From the NCBI RefSeq assembly GCF_001571325.1, contig NZ_BCTO01000013.1, positions 62,001-126,000 on the forward strand: a stretch of 64,000 nt of DNA, given 5' to 3'. Positions 1-9,346 of this stretch are shown in pieces. Every line of letters begins with the position of its first letter. The first letter of the stretch is position 1. Source of the DNA: Delftia tsuruhatensis NBRC 16741 (GTDB taxonomy: Bacteria; Pseudomonadota; Gammaproteobacteria; Burkholderiales; Burkholderiaceae_C). Position numbers and translations under genes: made by a program. Under the pieces are notes generated by a model. That model was not told where the DNA came from, did no database searches, and was given only the letters and a program-made list of their open reading frames with translations.

Positions 1-47
1 ATGGCTTCATGCAGCCAGGGGGAGGTGGTGTGCGGCATGGCGGCCAT
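1..47 (-). CDS. 5' fragment of an unidentified gene cut by the window edge
   Basis: An ATG on the minus strand (45-47) opens a frame that stays open to the window edge and reads MAAMPHTTSPWLHEA. It sits 16 bases after the stop of the ABC permease, with GAGG about 12 bases upstream as a possible ribosome binding site. This looks like the next gene of the same operon. Only 15 codons are visible, so no family can be assigned. Confidence 0.35.
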   Translation of the reverse strand, partial: MAAMPHTTSPWLHEA

Positions 48-63
48 TGTCGCAGGCTGCCTC

Positions 64-2631
64 TTACCAATCCTCCTTGACCGCCAGCACTGCCTCGCGC
101 CCTGCAGCCGCACGCCCGGCCAGCCAGGCCGTCAGCGTGCCTGCCGCGATCACGCTGGCAGCCAGCGCCAAAAGGCGGGGCCACGGCAGTGACAGCTCCA
201 TGGTCCAGTGAAAGCTTTGCGGATTCACCACATGCACCAGGATCACGGCAACGCCCAGGCCCAGCAGGCTGCCGGCGATGGCGCCGGCCGTGGTCCAGGC
301 CATGCCTTCGCCGGCCACCACGGCCAGGATGTCGCGCCGCGTCAGGCCCAGGTGGGCCAGCAGGCCGAATTCCTTGCGCCGCGCCAGCACCTGGGCGCTG
401 AAGCTGGCCGCGATGCCGAACAGGCCGATGCCGATGGCCACGGCCTGCAGCCAGTAGGTCACGGCAAAGCTGCGATCGAAGATGCGCATGGAGCGCTCGC
501 GCAGCGCGCCGCTGCTGGCGAACTCCAGTGCCTGCGCGGCGCCCGGCCCGGCCATCAGCGACTGGATACGCGCCTGCAGCTGCTGCTCCGTGGCCGTGTC
601 GTCGCCGTCCGGCCAGATGGCGATTTCGGTGGGGCCTGTGGTGGGGGCGCTGCCGTCGGCAAGCCGTTGGTAGTCATCCCAGTCCATGGCGATGGCGCCG
701 AACTGGCGCACATAGTCGCGCCAGATGCCGGCCACAAACACGCGGGAATCTTCCGACGGCAGGGCCTGGGCCAGCAGCGGCCACTCCTGGCCCGGCCGCA
801 CGCCATAGAGTTGGGCCACGGCTTCACTGACATAGACGGGCGTGCTGCCAGCGGGCGCTTGCACGGGGCCTTGTATCCACGGCAACTGCTGGCCCTGGGG
901 GCCATGCAGCGGACGCAGCAGCAGGCTGACGGCGGGGCGATCCGGGCTGAGCCACAGGCTGGTGCTGCGCATGGGCTGGGCGCGCTGCACGCCAGGCAGG
1001 GCGGCAATGCGCGGGGCCAGATCGGCGGGCAGGGGCGCGGCATCGGCACGGCCTGCGCTGCCGGCCGTGCGCAGGTACAGCGGGGCGGGCAGCACGGCGT
1101 CCAGCCAGGCGATCATGCTGTCCCTGAAGCTGGCCACCATCACGGTCAGCGCCACGGCCAGGCTCAGGCTGGCCACTACGCCGCCCACGGCCACGGTGGT
1201 GCTGCGGCGCATGCGCCGTGCGCGCTCCACGGGCAGCAGGGCCAGCGGCTGGCGCAGCAGCGATTGCGGCACCAGGCGCAACAGCTGGCCCAGCAACCAG
1301 GGCAGGGCGGCCATGCCGCCCAGCAGCAGCAGGGCCACGGCGGCATAGGCGGCCAGGGGAATGCCGGCCACGGGCGGCACAAAGGCCAGGGCCACGCTGG
1401 CTGCCATCAGCAGCAGGGCCGGCAGGCCGCGCGCCGCGCGTTCGGAGCCCGCGCCCTGGCCCTTGAGCGTGGCGGCGGGCGGCAGCTCCATGGCCTGGCG
1501 CGCCGGCCACCAGCCGCCAGCCACGGTGGCGGCCACGCCCAGCAGGCCAAAGGTCAGCGCGGCGCTGGCGCTCCACTGCAGCGCGGGCTGCACGCCGGCA
1601 AAGTAGCCGCCGCCCAGGTCACCGCCCAGCAGGTGCAGGGCCAGCCAGGCCAGGCCCGCGCCCAGCGCAATGCCGGCCGCGCTGCCCACCATGCCCAGCA
1701 GCAGCGACTCCAGCAGCACCAGGCCCAGGCGCTGGCGCGGCGTCAGTCCCAGCACGGCCAGCAGGGCGAACTGCGGCGCGCGCTGGGCCACGCTGAGCGC
1801 CAGCACCGAGAACACCAGGAACGCCCCCGTGAACAGCGCCACCAGGGCCAGCACCGTGAGGTTGACGCGGTAGGCGCGCGACATCTCGGCTATGCGCTGC
1901 TGGTCGTCGCCGGGGCGGCCGGCCAGGGCCTGGGCGGGCCAGTCGGGCAGGCGGCGCAGCTCGGCCAGCAGGGACTCGCGCGTGGCGCCTTCGGCCAGCA
2001 GCACATCGATGCGGTCCACCTGGCCCCAGCGCTGCAGGCTGTCCTGCAGCGTGCCGATGTCCATCACGGCCAGCGGCGGGCCGGATGCGGCCACCGTGCC
2101 CGCGATGCGCAGGGTCTGCGCGCGCCCGCCCAGTTGCCATGGCAGGGGCGTGTGCCGCGCCTGCTCCGGCGTCAGGCCCAGGGCTTCGAGTGCCGTTGCA
2201 TTGAGGAAGACCGCATCGGGCGCGAACAGGTCCAGACGCCCGCCGCCATCGAACAGCCGGGGCATGAGCGCAGGCGCCACGGGCGCCAGCCGCAGCGCAT
2301 CGCCGCCCAGCACGCGCAACTGCACCGGCGTGGCGGTGCCGGCCAGGGCCGTGGCTTCGATCCAGGGTGCGGCCAGGCTGACCTGGGGCTGCTGCGCAAC
2401 ACGGCCATACAGCGTTTCGGGCAGGCCGCCCTGCATGGCACGCAGCTCCAGGTCCGGCTGGCCGCTGACCGTGCGCACGGCGCGCGAGAACTCATCGAGC
2501 GCGGACTGGTTGATCACATGCACGGCAAAGCCCAGGGCCACGCCCAGCATGATGGCCACCAGGGCGGTGGCCGTGCGCCAGGGATGCTGGCGCAGCTCCT
2601 GCCAGGAAAAGGTGCGAAGCAGGGCGAGCAT
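64..2631 (-). CDS. ABC transporter permease, FtsX/MacB-like, two FtsX repeats
   Basis: An 855-residue inner-membrane protein, the membrane half of an ABC exporter. The layout is one N-terminal membrane segment (about residues 20-42), a large periplasmic domain, a block of segments around 255-480, a second periplasmic domain, and a final cluster near 770-850. This is the duplicated FtsX-domain arrangement of YbbP/LolC-like permeases, which usually move lipids, lipoproteins or hydrophobic compounds in the envelope rather than import solutes. The ATPase gene lies 19 bases upstream in the same direction, so the pair is co-transcribed. The ATG start fits the hydrophobic N-terminus. Substrate is unknown. 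Confidence 0.85.
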   Translation of the reverse strand: MLALLRTFSWQELRQHPWRTATALVAIMLGVALGFAVHVINQSALDEFSRAVRTVSGQPDLELRAMQGGLPETLYGRVAQQPQVSLAAPWIEATALAGTATPVQLRVLGGDALRLAPVAPALMPRLFDGGGRLDLFAPDAVFLNATALEALGLTPEQARHTPLPWQLGGRAQTLRIAGTVAASGPPLAVMDIGTLQDSLQRWGQVDRIDVLLAEGATRESLLAELRRLPDWPAQALAGRPGDDQQRIAEMSRAYRVNLTVLALVALFTGAFLVFSVLALSVAQRAPQFALLAVLGLTPRQRLGLVLLESLLLGMVGSAAGIALGAGLAWLALHLLGGDLGGGYFAGVQPALQWSASAALTFGLLGVAATVAGGWWPARQAMELPPAATLKGQGAGSERAARGLPALLLMAASVALAFVPPVAGIPLAAYAAVALLLLGGMAALPWLLGQLLRLVPQSLLRQPLALLPVERARRMRRSTTVAVGGVVASLSLAVALTVMVASFRDSMIAWLDAVLPAPLYLRTAGSAGRADAAPLPADLAPRIAALPGVQRAQPMRSTSLWLSPDRPAVSLLLRPLHGPQGQQLPWIQGPVQAPAGSTPVYVSEAVAQLYGVRPGQEWPLLAQALPSEDSRVFVAGIWRDYVRQFGAIAMDWDDYQRLADGSAPTTGPTEIAIWPDGDDTATEQQLQARIQSLMAGPGAAQALEFASSGALRERSMRIFDRSFAVTYWLQAVAIGIGLFGIAASFSAQVLARRKEFGLLAHLGLTRRDILAVVAGEGMAWTTAGAIAGSLLGLGVAVILVHVVNPQSFHWTMELSLPWPRLLALAASVIAAGTLTAWLAGRAAAGREAVLAVKEDW

Positions 2632-2650
2632 GGGCGGATGGTCTCTGGCG

Positions 2651-3367
2651 CTAGGCGGGCTGCATGCCCTGTGCGGTCAGGCGCAGCACGCGGTCGGCAC
2701 GGCGAGCGGCCTCGATGGAGTGCGTGACCAGCACCAGGGCGGCCTGGTGTTCCCGGGTCTGCTGCAGCAGCAGTTCCATGACCTGTGCGGCCGTGCCGGG
2801 GTCCAGGTTGCCGGTGGGCTCGTCGGCCAGCAGCAGGGCCGGGCCGTGGACCAGGGCGCGTGCAATGGCCACGCGCTGCAGCTGGCCGCCGCTGAGCTGC
2901 CAGGGCAGGCGCTGCTCCAGCCCCTGCAGCCCGACGGCCTGCAGCAGTTGCTGCACGCGCTGGCGGCCCGCCGCATCCAGCCGCTGCAGCAGCATCAGCG
3001 GCAGGGCCACGTTGTGCCAGACATCCAGGTGCGGCAGTACATGGAAGGCCTGGAACACGAAGCCCACATGGCTGCGCCGCCACAGCGCGCGGCCGGTTTC
3101 ATCCAGGGCCGACAGGTCCTGGCCTTCGTGCAGCACGCGGCCCTGCTGCCACTCATCAAGCCCGGCCAGGCAGTTGAGAAAGGTGGACTTGCCCACGCCC
3201 GAGTCACCCACGATGGCCACGAACTCGCCGCGCGCCACGCTGCAGTCCACGTTCTCGAAGACGGCGGTTTCCGTGCCGCCGTCGTTGCGGTAGCGCCGCG
3301 CCAGGCCCTGGACCTGAAGCAGCGGCGGCTGAGTCAGCGGCGTGTTGTCCTGGGGCACGGCAGTCAT
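2651..3367 (-). CDS. ABC transporter ATP-binding protein, LolD/MacB type
   Basis: A 238-residue cytoplasmic ATPase that powers the adjacent FtsX-type permease. Walker A (GDSGVGKST, about residues 46-54), signature LSGGQ, Walker B (LLLADEPTGNLD) and the switch histidine in VLVTHS are all intact. The LADEPTGNLD form is typical of the LolD/MacB/FtsE group. The frame extends upstream without a stop, but the ATG at 3365-3367 (MTAVPQDN) is preferred because AGGA lies just upstream and homology begins soon after. The gene follows miaA after 16 bases, so it is probably read from the miaA transcript. Confidence 0.9.
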   Translation of the reverse strand: MTAVPQDNTPLTQPPLLQVQGLARRYRNDGGTETAVFENVDCSVARGEFVAIVGDSGVGKSTFLNCLAGLDEWQQGRVLHEGQDLSALDETGRALWRRSHVGFVFQAFHVLPHLDVWHNVALPLMLLQRLDAAGRQRVQQLLQAVGLQGLEQRLPWQLSGGQLQRVAIARALVHGPALLLADEPTGNLDPGTAAQVMELLLQQTREHQAALVLVTHSIEAARRADRVLRLTAQGMQPA

Positions 3368-3383
3368 GAAGGCGGTTTCCTGT

Positions 3384-4373
3384 TCAGCCGTTGCGGGCCT
3401 GGGTTGCTGCGGCCACCACGGCCATCGCTGCCTGCAGCAGTTGCTGCTGGGCATCGGGCATATCGCAGGCAATGGCATGGCGGGCGGGCATGCTGCGCAG
3501 CCAGGTGATCTGGCGCTTGGCCAGCTGGCGCGTGGCGGCAATGCCGCGTTCGCGCAGCGAGTTCATGGAGTACAGGCCGTCCAGCGATTCCCAGGCCTGG
3601 CGGTAGCCCACGCAGCGGATGGAGGGCAGGTCCAGGTGCAGGTCGCCGCGCGCGCGCAGTTGCTGCACCTCGTCGATGAAGCCGGCGTCCAGCATGGCGT
3701 CGAAGCGCTGGGCGATGCGCGCATGCAGCCAGGCGCGGTCCTGCGGCTCCAGCGAGAAGAAGCCGCCGGGGCTGATCAGGCCCTGTGCCGCATCCTTGCC
3801 CGCCCGCGTATGAAAGCTGGACAGCGGTTTGCCCGACACCTGCCAGACCTCCAGCGCGCGCTGTATGCGCTGGCTGTCGGCCGGCGCCAGGCGCGCGGCC
3901 GTGGCGGGATCGACCTGGGCCAGCAGCGCATGCATGGCGGGCCAGCCGATCTGCGCGGCCTGGGCGTCCAGCCGCTCGCGCACGGCGGGGTCGGCGGCCG
4001 GCATGTCGGCAATGCCATCCTGCAGGGCCTTGAAATACAGCATGGTGCCGCCCACCAGCAGCGGCAGGGCGCCGCGCGCGCGGATCTCGGCCACCAGGCG
4101 CTGCGTGTCCTGCACGAACTCGGCCGCGCTGTAGGCCTGCAGCGGGTCGCGGATATCGATCAGGTGATGGGGGCAGGCAGCCAGTTCTTCGGGCGTGGGC
4201 TTGGCCGTGCCGATGTCCATGCCGCGATAGACCAGGGCCGAGTCCACGCTGATGATTTCTGCGGCCTGGCCGCGTTCGGCCAGCAGCCTGGCCAGGGCCA
4301 GGGCGGCAGCGGTCTTGCCGGAAGCGGTGGGGCCGGCGATGGCCAGGCAGGGGTGCGGGGAAGCGGTTGACAT
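3384..4373 (-). CDS. miaA: tRNA dimethylallyltransferase MiaA
   Basis: A 329-residue enzyme that transfers a dimethylallyl group to N6 of A37 in tRNAs reading UNN codons. The P-loop (GPTASGKTA, residues 14-22), the [16 protein letters not shown] motif around 45-60, the HLIDIRDP segment and the IRCVGYRQ motif are all present, and length is normal for the family. The frame stays open far upstream, but the ATG at 4371-4373 fits the conserved N-terminus. In many proteobacteria miaA directly follows mutL; here mutL lies about 27.5 kb away on the same strand. The ABC exporter genes follow closely and may share its transcript. Confidence 0.96.
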   Translation of the reverse strand: MSTASPHPCLAIAGPTASGKTAAALALARLLAERGQAAEIISVDSALVYRGMDIGTAKPTPEELAACPHHLIDIRDPLQAYSAAEFVQDTQRLVAEIRARGALPLLVGGTMLYFKALQDGIADMPAADPAVRERLDAQAAQIGWPAMHALLAQVDPATAARLAPADSQRIQRALEVWQVSGKPLSSFHTRAGKDAAQGLISPGGFFSLEPQDRAWLHARIAQRFDAMLDAGFIDEVQQLRARGDLHLDLPSIRCVGYRQAWESLDGLYSMNSLRERGIAATRQLAKRQITWLRSMPARHAIACDMPDAQQQLLQAAMAVVAAATQARNG

Positions 4374-4402
4374 TCGAGAAACGGGAACGCAGGAAAGTGG
4401 AA

Positions 4403-5644
4403 TCAGCGGTGGCCATCGACCCGGCCGTGGCGGCGCACCAGCCCCCAGGCGACCAGGGCCGTGCACACGCCCCAGAACCAGATGCCGAAGGCCATGGGCC
4501 GGGTGGACTGGCCGTCCAGGTGCAGGCCCAGCCAGTGTCCCATGGCAAAGGCGATGAGCATCATGGTGAAGCCGTTGAGCGCCGAGGCCGTGCCCGCCGA
4601 CTGCGGGAAGGGCGCGATGGCATTGCTCTGGCCGCAGGGCATGTGCACGCCATGGGCGATCTGGAAGATATAGAAGGGCAGGGCATAGGCCCAGAGGCTG
4701 CGCGCATCGGCCAGCGCCGCAATGCCGATGGCCGTGGCCGACAGCAGGCTGGCCAGCCCGGCAATCTGCACGGCGCGCCGCACATCCATGCGCTGCAGCA
4801 GCCAGCGGCACAGGAAGGTGCCCGCGATGTAGCACAGCGCGTTGCTGCCCATCAGCAGGCCGTACCCCGTGCGGCTCACGCCCAGCACATGGATATAGGT
4901 GAAGGAAGATGCGGCCAGGTTGGTGAACAGGGCCGCATAGGTGCAGCAGGTCAGCAACTGGTAGGACTGGAATCCCGGGTGGCGCAAGATGGTGATCCAG
5001 TTGCGCGCCAGGGCCAGCGGCTGCAGCGCCGTGGGATTGGTGCGGGCCAGTGTCTCCGTGAAGCGCAGGGCCACCAGCAGCAGGGCCAGCGCACCCATCA
5101 CCGCCTGGGCCAGCATGGTCGAGCGCCAGCCCAGCGAATCCACCAGCAGGCTGCCGCTGACGGGGCTCAGGAAGGCGATCACGCCCAGCCCGGTCAGCGC
5201 CTTGGACATGACCTGGGCGCCCAGGTGCGGCGCGAACAGGTCGCGCACCATGGCGCGTGCACACATCACGCCGGCGCCCAGCGATGCCCCCTGCAGCGCG
5301 CGCCAGGCGATCAGCGACTCCATGGCCTCTGCACTGGCGCTGCCCAGCGCGGCCAGCACGTAGATGGACATGCCCGCCAGCAGGATGGGCCGGCGCCCGA
5401 AGCGGTCGGACAGCGGCCCCCAGGCCAGTTGCGAGCAGCCGAAGGCCAGCAGGAACGCCGTCAGCGTGAGCTGCACCTGGGACACCTGGGTGGAGAAGGC
5501 CGCCTGTATCGACGGCAGGGCCGGCAGGTACAGGTCGGTGGCCAGCGGCTGCAGTCCCAGCAGCAGGCCGAGCAGGACGACGACCAGGACGGGGGACATG
5601 GCCGGCTGCGCTTGCGCGGCGGCGGGAGACAGGGGCGCTGACAT
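4403..5644 (-). CDS. MFS drug:H+ antiporter, Bcr/CflA family
   Basis: A 413-residue inner-membrane protein with about 12 membrane segments. The DLYLPALP motif in the first segment and motif A ([11 protein letters not shown]) between segments 2 and 3 are characteristic of the Bcr/CflA drug exporter group, which exports compounds such as bicyclomycin, chloramphenicol or sulfonamides using the proton gradient. The ATG at 5642-5644 (MSAPLSPA) is chosen because it gives the usual short cytoplasmic N-terminus; no strong ribosome binding site is visible. It ends 29 bases before miaA, so read-through into miaA is possible. Substrate cannot be told from sequence. Confidence 0.87.
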   Translation of the reverse strand: MSAPLSPAAAQAQPAMSPVLVVVLLGLLLGLQPLATDLYLPALPSIQAAFSTQVSQVQLTLTAFLLAFGCSQLAWGPLSDRFGRRPILLAGMSIYVLAALGSASAEAMESLIAWRALQGASLGAGVMCARAMVRDLFAPHLGAQVMSKALTGLGVIAFLSPVSGSLLVDSLGWRSTMLAQAVMGALALLLVALRFTETLARTNPTALQPLALARNWITILRHPGFQSYQLLTCCTYAALFTNLAASSFTYIHVLGVSRTGYGLLMGSNALCYIAGTFLCRWLLQRMDVRRAVQIAGLASLLSATAIGIAALADARSLWAYALPFYIFQIAHGVHMPCGQSNAIAPFPQSAGTASALNGFTMMLIAFAMGHWLGLHLDGQSTRPMAFGIWFWGVCTALVAWGLVRRHGRVDGHR

Positions 5645-5813
5645 AGGCGACCGAGGGTAGCAGAGAACCCGGGGTGCCGCTGTCCATGCCTTGGCGGCGC
5701 ATATCCATCTGCGGATTGCGCAGTTGGGAACCGGCCCGCCCCTGCCTACATTGCATTGCAGAGCAACCCGACCCCAACCGAGCAATCAACGCAACTGCGA
5801 ACAAAGGACCGTG

Positions 5814-6779
5814 ATGGCAACGCCGACCGCTTTCTCCACCATCCCCGCCACCCTGCGCCAGGGTGCCTGCACCGTGCTGTACGTCGCGGCCCTGATCGGC
5901 GGCACGGCCCATGCCAATGCGCCCGTTCCCGAAGGTCCGCTGGTCAGCACCGAATGGCTGGCGGCCAACCTCAACCGCGCCGACGTGCGCATCGTCGAAG
6001 TCAGCGTCAACCCCGGCCTGTACGAGCGCTCCCATGTGCCGGGCGCGGTCAATTTCTCGTGGCACAACGATCTCAACGACAAGGTGCGCCGCGACATCGT
6101 GGGCAAGGAGCAGTTCGAGAAACTGCTGTCGCAGGCCGGCGTGAAGGACGGCACCACGGTCGTGCTGTACGGTGATACCAACAACTGGTTTGCAGCCTGG
6201 GGGGCCTGGGTCTTCGACATCTATGGCGTGCAGAACGTCAAGCTGCTGGACGGCGGCCGCAAGAAGTGGGAGGCCGAGAACCGCCCCCTCAACAACCGCG
6301 CCCCGGAATATGCGGCCACCACCTACCGCGTGGGCAAGGTCAACACCGCGCTGCGCGCGCGCCTGACCGATGCGCTGGCCTCGGCCGAAGGTCGCAGCGA
6401 CGCCAGGCTCGTCGACATCCGCTCGGCCGACGAATACCAGGGCAAGGTCTTCGCCCCGGCCGGCGTGCCGGAGCTGGCCATCCGCGCCGGCCACATCCCC
6501 GGTGCCGTCAACGTGCCCTGGGGCCAGGCAGTGCGCGAGGACGGCAGCTTCAAGTCCGCCGAAGAACTCAAGAAGCTCTATGCGGGCGTGGGCATCGACG
6601 GCAGCAAGCCCGTCATCACTTACTGCCGCATCGGCGAGCGCTCCAGCCACACCTGGTTTGCGCTGTCCAAGATCCTGGGCTACCAGGTGCGCAACTACGA
6701 CGGCTCGTGGACCGAATACGGCAACTCCGTGGGCGTGCCCATCAACAACCCGGCCGGTACGGTCTGGGCCGCGAAATGA
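5814..6779 (+). CDS. Periplasmic thiosulfate sulfurtransferase (two-domain rhodanese)
   Basis: A 321-residue exported rhodanese. The N-terminus is a signal peptide ending near AHA-NA (about residue 36). Two rhodanese domains follow: an inactive N-terminal one containing HVPGAVNF, and a catalytic C-terminal one with [11 protein letters not shown] and the active-site loop [13 protein letters not shown], whose cysteine carries the persulfide. This loop matches the CysA-type thiosulfate sulfurtransferases. The ATG at 5814 has AAAGGA five bases upstream. The next gene is a YeeE/TsuA-type sulfur transporter, so the pair probably handles thiosulfate or sulfane sulfur at the envelope. Physiological substrate is inferred. 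Confidence 0.9.
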   Translation: MATPTAFSTIPATLRQGACTVLYVAALIGGTAHANAPVPEGPLVSTEWLAANLNRADVRIVEVSVNPGLYERSHVPGAVNFSWHNDLNDKVRRDIVGKEQFEKLLSQAGVKDGTTVVLYGDTNNWFAAWGAWVFDIYGVQNVKLLDGGRKKWEAENRPLNNRAPEYAATTYRVGKVNTALRARLTDALASAEGRSDARLVDIRSADEYQGKVFAPAGVPELAIRAGHIPGAVNVPWGQAVREDGSFKSAEELKKLYAGVGIDGSKPVITYCRIGERSSHTWFALSKILGYQVRNYDGSWTEYGNSVGVPINNPAGTVWAAK

Positions 6780-6894
6780 TCCTGCAGTCGATCAACCTGT
6801 CTTGAAGGCGGGGGCCGGGCGAGGGGTGTCGGTGCTCTTGGTTCGACGGATCAGGGGTGGTGACGAGTGGCTTTGGCAAAAGCTCGGCTCCTTT

Positions 6895-6923
6895 GGGGCC
6901 CGCAGGCTGCGGGCCCCTTTTTT
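6895..6923 (+). terminator. Rho-independent terminator after the rhodanese gene
   Basis: A perfect 10-bp stem (6895-6904 with 6908-6917), 3-base loop, then six T. It lies between the rhodanese and transporter genes and should uncouple, or partly attenuate, transcription of the two. Confidence 0.9.
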
Positions 6924-6953
6924 ATGCGTGGATGGCAACAAAAGGGGGCAGCA

Positions 6954-8219
6954 ATGACAAGCGTGACCGGTGAGCACACGCAGAACGTGAATGGCAGGCA
7001 CAGGGCAAGGGACTGGACCAGATGGCTGCCCCTGGCCGCCGTGCTGGCCGCAGCCTGGCCTGTGGCGGCGCAGCTGCAGCTGCAAGGCGGCGGGCGCACC
7101 CTGGTCTTTGCGCTGGCGCTGGGCCTGCTGCTGGGGCTGGTGCTGCAGCGCTCGCGCTTTTGCTTTTACTGCCATGCGCGCGACTGGTTCGAGTTCGGCG
7201 ATCCGCGCGGCGTGCTCTCCATCCTGCTGGCACTGGCCGTGGGATCGGCGGGCATGACCGTGGTGCTGGGCAGCTGGGTGGCCGTGCCCCAGCCGGGCCA
7301 GTTGCCGCCCGACATGCACATAGGTCCCGTGAGCTGGGTGCTGGTCCTTGCGGGCCTGGCCTTTGGCGCGGGCATGTCGGTCTCGGGCTCGTGCATCAGC
7401 GCCCACTGGTACCGGCTGGGCGAGGGCTCGCCCGTGGCGCCCTTTGCCCTGGTCGGCACGGGCCTGGGCTTCGTGCTGGGGTTTCGCAGCTGGAACCCGC
7501 TGTACAGCCTGGCCATTGCCGATGCGCCCGTCATCTGGCTGCCGGCCCATCTGGGCTATGGCGGCGCGCTGGCGCTGCAACTGGCCGTGCTGGGCCTGCT
7601 GGCGGCCTGGGTCTGGCGCATTCATGGGCGCTCGGGCCGCGCACGGCCCCGGCCTGCGGCAGAACCGGCGCAGCCACCGGGCCTGCGCCAGCTGTGGCTG
7701 TCACTGTGGCAAGGCCGCTGGAACGCCGCGCTGGGCGGCCTGGCCGTGGGCCTGATCGCGGCCGCCGCCATCGTGCGCATGCGGCCGCTGGGCGTGACCA
7801 CCACGCTGGGCAGCACCGTGCGCAGCTGGGCCCAGGCAGGCGGCTGGGTGCCCGAGCGCTTGCACGGCCTGGACACACTGGGCGGATGCGCCACGGCCGT
7901 GCTCAACAGCCTGCTCACGCCCCATGCCGTGCTGCTGCTGGGCCTGGTGGCCGGCGCCTGGGGCGCCGCCGTGGCCAGCCGCCAGTGGACGCCGCGCCGC
8001 CCCACCTGGCGCGATGCGGCTCGCGGCCTGGCCGGTGGCGCCTTGCTGGGCTGGGGCGCCATGACGGGGCTGGGCTGCACCATCGGCACGCTGCTGTCGG
8101 GCAGCATGGCGGGCGCGCTGTCGGGCTGGGTCTTTGGCGCGGCCGTGTTCACGGCGCTGTGGCTGGGGTTTGTGTTGCGGCGCTGGCAGCACGAGCGTGC
8201 GGGAGCGCAGGGGCTTTGA
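6954..8219 (+). CDS. YeeE/YedE (TsuA-like) sulfur-compound transporter
   Basis: A 421-residue multi-spanning inner-membrane protein. Conserved cysteine-containing segments of the family are visible: SRFCFYCHARDW in the N-terminal half, SVSGSCISAHWY in the middle, and GLGCTIGTLLSGSMAGALSG near the C-terminus, along with a GGCATAV segment. In characterised TsuA proteins such cysteines relay thiosulfate through the membrane. The ATG at 6954 is chosen because AAAGGGGG lies 6 bases upstream; an in-frame ATG at 6924 sits inside the terminator tail. Pairing with the periplasmic rhodanese supports a role in thiosulfate or sulfane-sulfur uptake. Confidence 0.86.
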   Translation: MTSVTGEHTQNVNGRHRARDWTRWLPLAAVLAAAWPVAAQLQLQGGGRTLVFALALGLLLGLVLQRSRFCFYCHARDWFEFGDPRGVLSILLALAVGSAGMTVVLGSWVAVPQPGQLPPDMHIGPVSWVLVLAGLAFGAGMSVSGSCISAHWYRLGEGSPVAPFALVGTGLGFVLGFRSWNPLYSLAIADAPVIWLPAHLGYGGALALQLAVLGLLAAWVWRIHGRSGRARPRPAAEPAQPPGLRQLWLSLWQGRWNAALGGLAVGLIAAAAIVRMRPLGVTTTLGSTVRSWAQAGGWVPERLHGLDTLGGCATAVLNSLLTPHAVLLLGLVAGAWGAAVASRQWTPRRPTWRDAARGLAGGALLGWGAMTGLGCTIGTLLSGSMAGALSGWVFGAAVFTALWLGFVLRRWQHERAGAQGL

Positions 8220-8451
8220 CCTGCAGCAGGAGGTGATTGCCGAGTGACAGGCGAGAGCGGCGCCTGAAACAGGCTTTCTGGCCATTGCTTGTCCTAGGCT
8301 TTTTTCTGCCAGTTTTCAGAGGAGACCGCTGCCAATTGCGGGCAGCTCAGTCCTGGAAATCTCTGGAAAATAGGATTTACGTGCCCAATTCATTGCTCCT
8401 ATTATTTTCCTTTCAGAAGGAAGGGAGCGCCTTTCACAGGCGAAGGAGCCA
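8220..8451 (+). other. Intergenic leader of the nuclease/immunity island, A/T-rich
   Basis: No gene is seen here. A short hairpin (GCCTG-AAA-CAGGC, 8262-8274, followed by TTTCT) could be a weak terminator for the transporter. The stretch from about 8360 to 8420 is clearly A/T-richer than its surroundings and probably carries the island promoter. A strong ribosome binding site, GAAGGAG, lies at 8442-8448. Confidence 0.5.
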
Positions 8452-8556
8452 ATGACATTCAGGATAGACATCCATGCGCCATTGAGCCGCGCAGGGCGTT
8501 TCCACGAGTTGAATGGGGCAGTGGAGCGGCCACCGGCCATCCGCTCGGATACATGA
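8452..8556 (+). CDS. 34-codon ORF coupled to the nuclease gene (leader peptide or shifted N-terminus)
   Basis: ATG at 8452 is preceded by GAAGGAG at ideal spacing, the best translation start of the locus. The frame reads MTFRIDIHAPLSRAG and stops after 34 codons at TGA 8554-8556, overlapping the nuclease ATG as ATGA. The nuclease ATG has no ribosome binding site of its own. Either this is a leader that couples translation, or it is the true N-terminus of the effector separated by a frameshift. The nuclease frame is also open upstream of 8553, with plausible coding sequence GHPLGY just before its first Met, which favours the frameshift reading. No known family is recognised. Confidence 0.45.
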   Translation: MTFRIDIHAPLSRAGRFHELNGAVERPPAIRSDT

Positions 8557-9308
8557 GCTGCGGGCAACTGGTTCCCGCCTTCATTGCCCTCAATCGCCTG
8601 AAGCGGTCCAGGGACCTGTGCAAGGCTGTCGTGCTTGTGGGTTTCAACAAGGTATGCGGCACCCGGGACTTCGACAACGAACTGGACCGCAGGGCGCTGT
8701 GCGAGCTGTTTTGCTGCTGCATGACCGGCGGCCTGGGCCAGCGCTGCGTGGCCGGCGTGGTCATGCAGGCCGATGGGTTTGAAGGCTACCGGGGCTACTA
8801 CAAGCAGGAAGTGCCTTACCTGAACAGAGCACCTGTCATGTCGCGCAACGAGCCCGTGCGCCCCACGCGCAGCCGGCCTGCGGGCTCGCGCATTCCGGAT
8901 GTGGTCGTGGTGAAGAACGCGCGCCTTCCGCCTGTGCTGGACAACGTGCAGCGGGTCTATGAGATGAAGTTTCCGGGGGATGGCTTTTCTTCAGAATTTG
9001 GGCCCGATGGCATGAATCAGTTCCAGGCATATCAAGAAATTTTTGGAGAGAAATTTCTTAAGAAGGCTTTAGACGCCGGAAGCTGTGCTTGCGACAGCGA
9101 TGGAAGAAACGTGAACGAAAGTGTGTTGAACCAAGCAACGCTATGGCAGGCCAACAGGGAAAAGGCCATCTCTTTGGCGGAGCGGGTGAATGCGGATACG
9201 GCATCAGCGGTCGGGGCTGCGGCCGGTGCATCCGCACTGGGGAGGGCACTGCGAGGTGTTGGTGCGGTAGGGAGCGCACTGGCGAGAGTTCTCGGGTTGT
9301 CCTTTTGA
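8553..9308 (+). CDS. VRR-NUC-like (PD-(D/E)xK) nuclease, probable type VI secretion effector
   Basis: A 251-residue protein as written from ATG 8553. A cysteine-rich N-terminal part (residues 40-75) precedes the motif SRIPDVVVVK (about 112-121) and YEMKFPGD (about 136-143). This D...ExK spacing fits the nuclease core of VRR-NUC enzymes, and the SRIPDVV-VK phrasing is familiar from type VI secretion nuclease effectors (TseV-like). The C-terminus (about 210-245) is Ala/Gly-rich. No PAAR or Rhs domain is visible. Two DUF3396-type immunity genes follow directly, as expected for a toxin-immunity unit. Target DNA cleavage is inferred from the family. The true N-terminus is doubtful. Confidence 0.75.
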   Translation: MSCGQLVPAFIALNRLKRSRDLCKAVVLVGFNKVCGTRDFDNELDRRALCELFCCCMTGGLGQRCVAGVVMQADGFEGYRGYYKQEVPYLNRAPVMSRNEPVRPTRSRPAGSRIPDVVVVKNARLPPVLDNVQRVYEMKFPGDGFSSEFGPDGMNQFQAYQEIFGEKFLKKALDAGSCACDSDGRNVNESVLNQATLWQANREKAISLAERVNADTASAVGAAAGASALGRALRGVGAVGSALARVLGLSF

Positions 9309-9346
9309 GGCGACGGCTTCGGTACGGTGAAATATGGAGGATAGAT

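Noticed and set aside
208-2727. A long plus-strand open frame over the ABC permease
   Set aside because: Gln/His/Gly-rich shadow of the permease in high-GC DNA; no ribosome site and no recognisable domain.
8553-9308. PAAR or Rhs delivery domain in the nuclease
   Set aside because: The N-terminal region has cysteines but none of the PAAR or Rhs sequence patterns.
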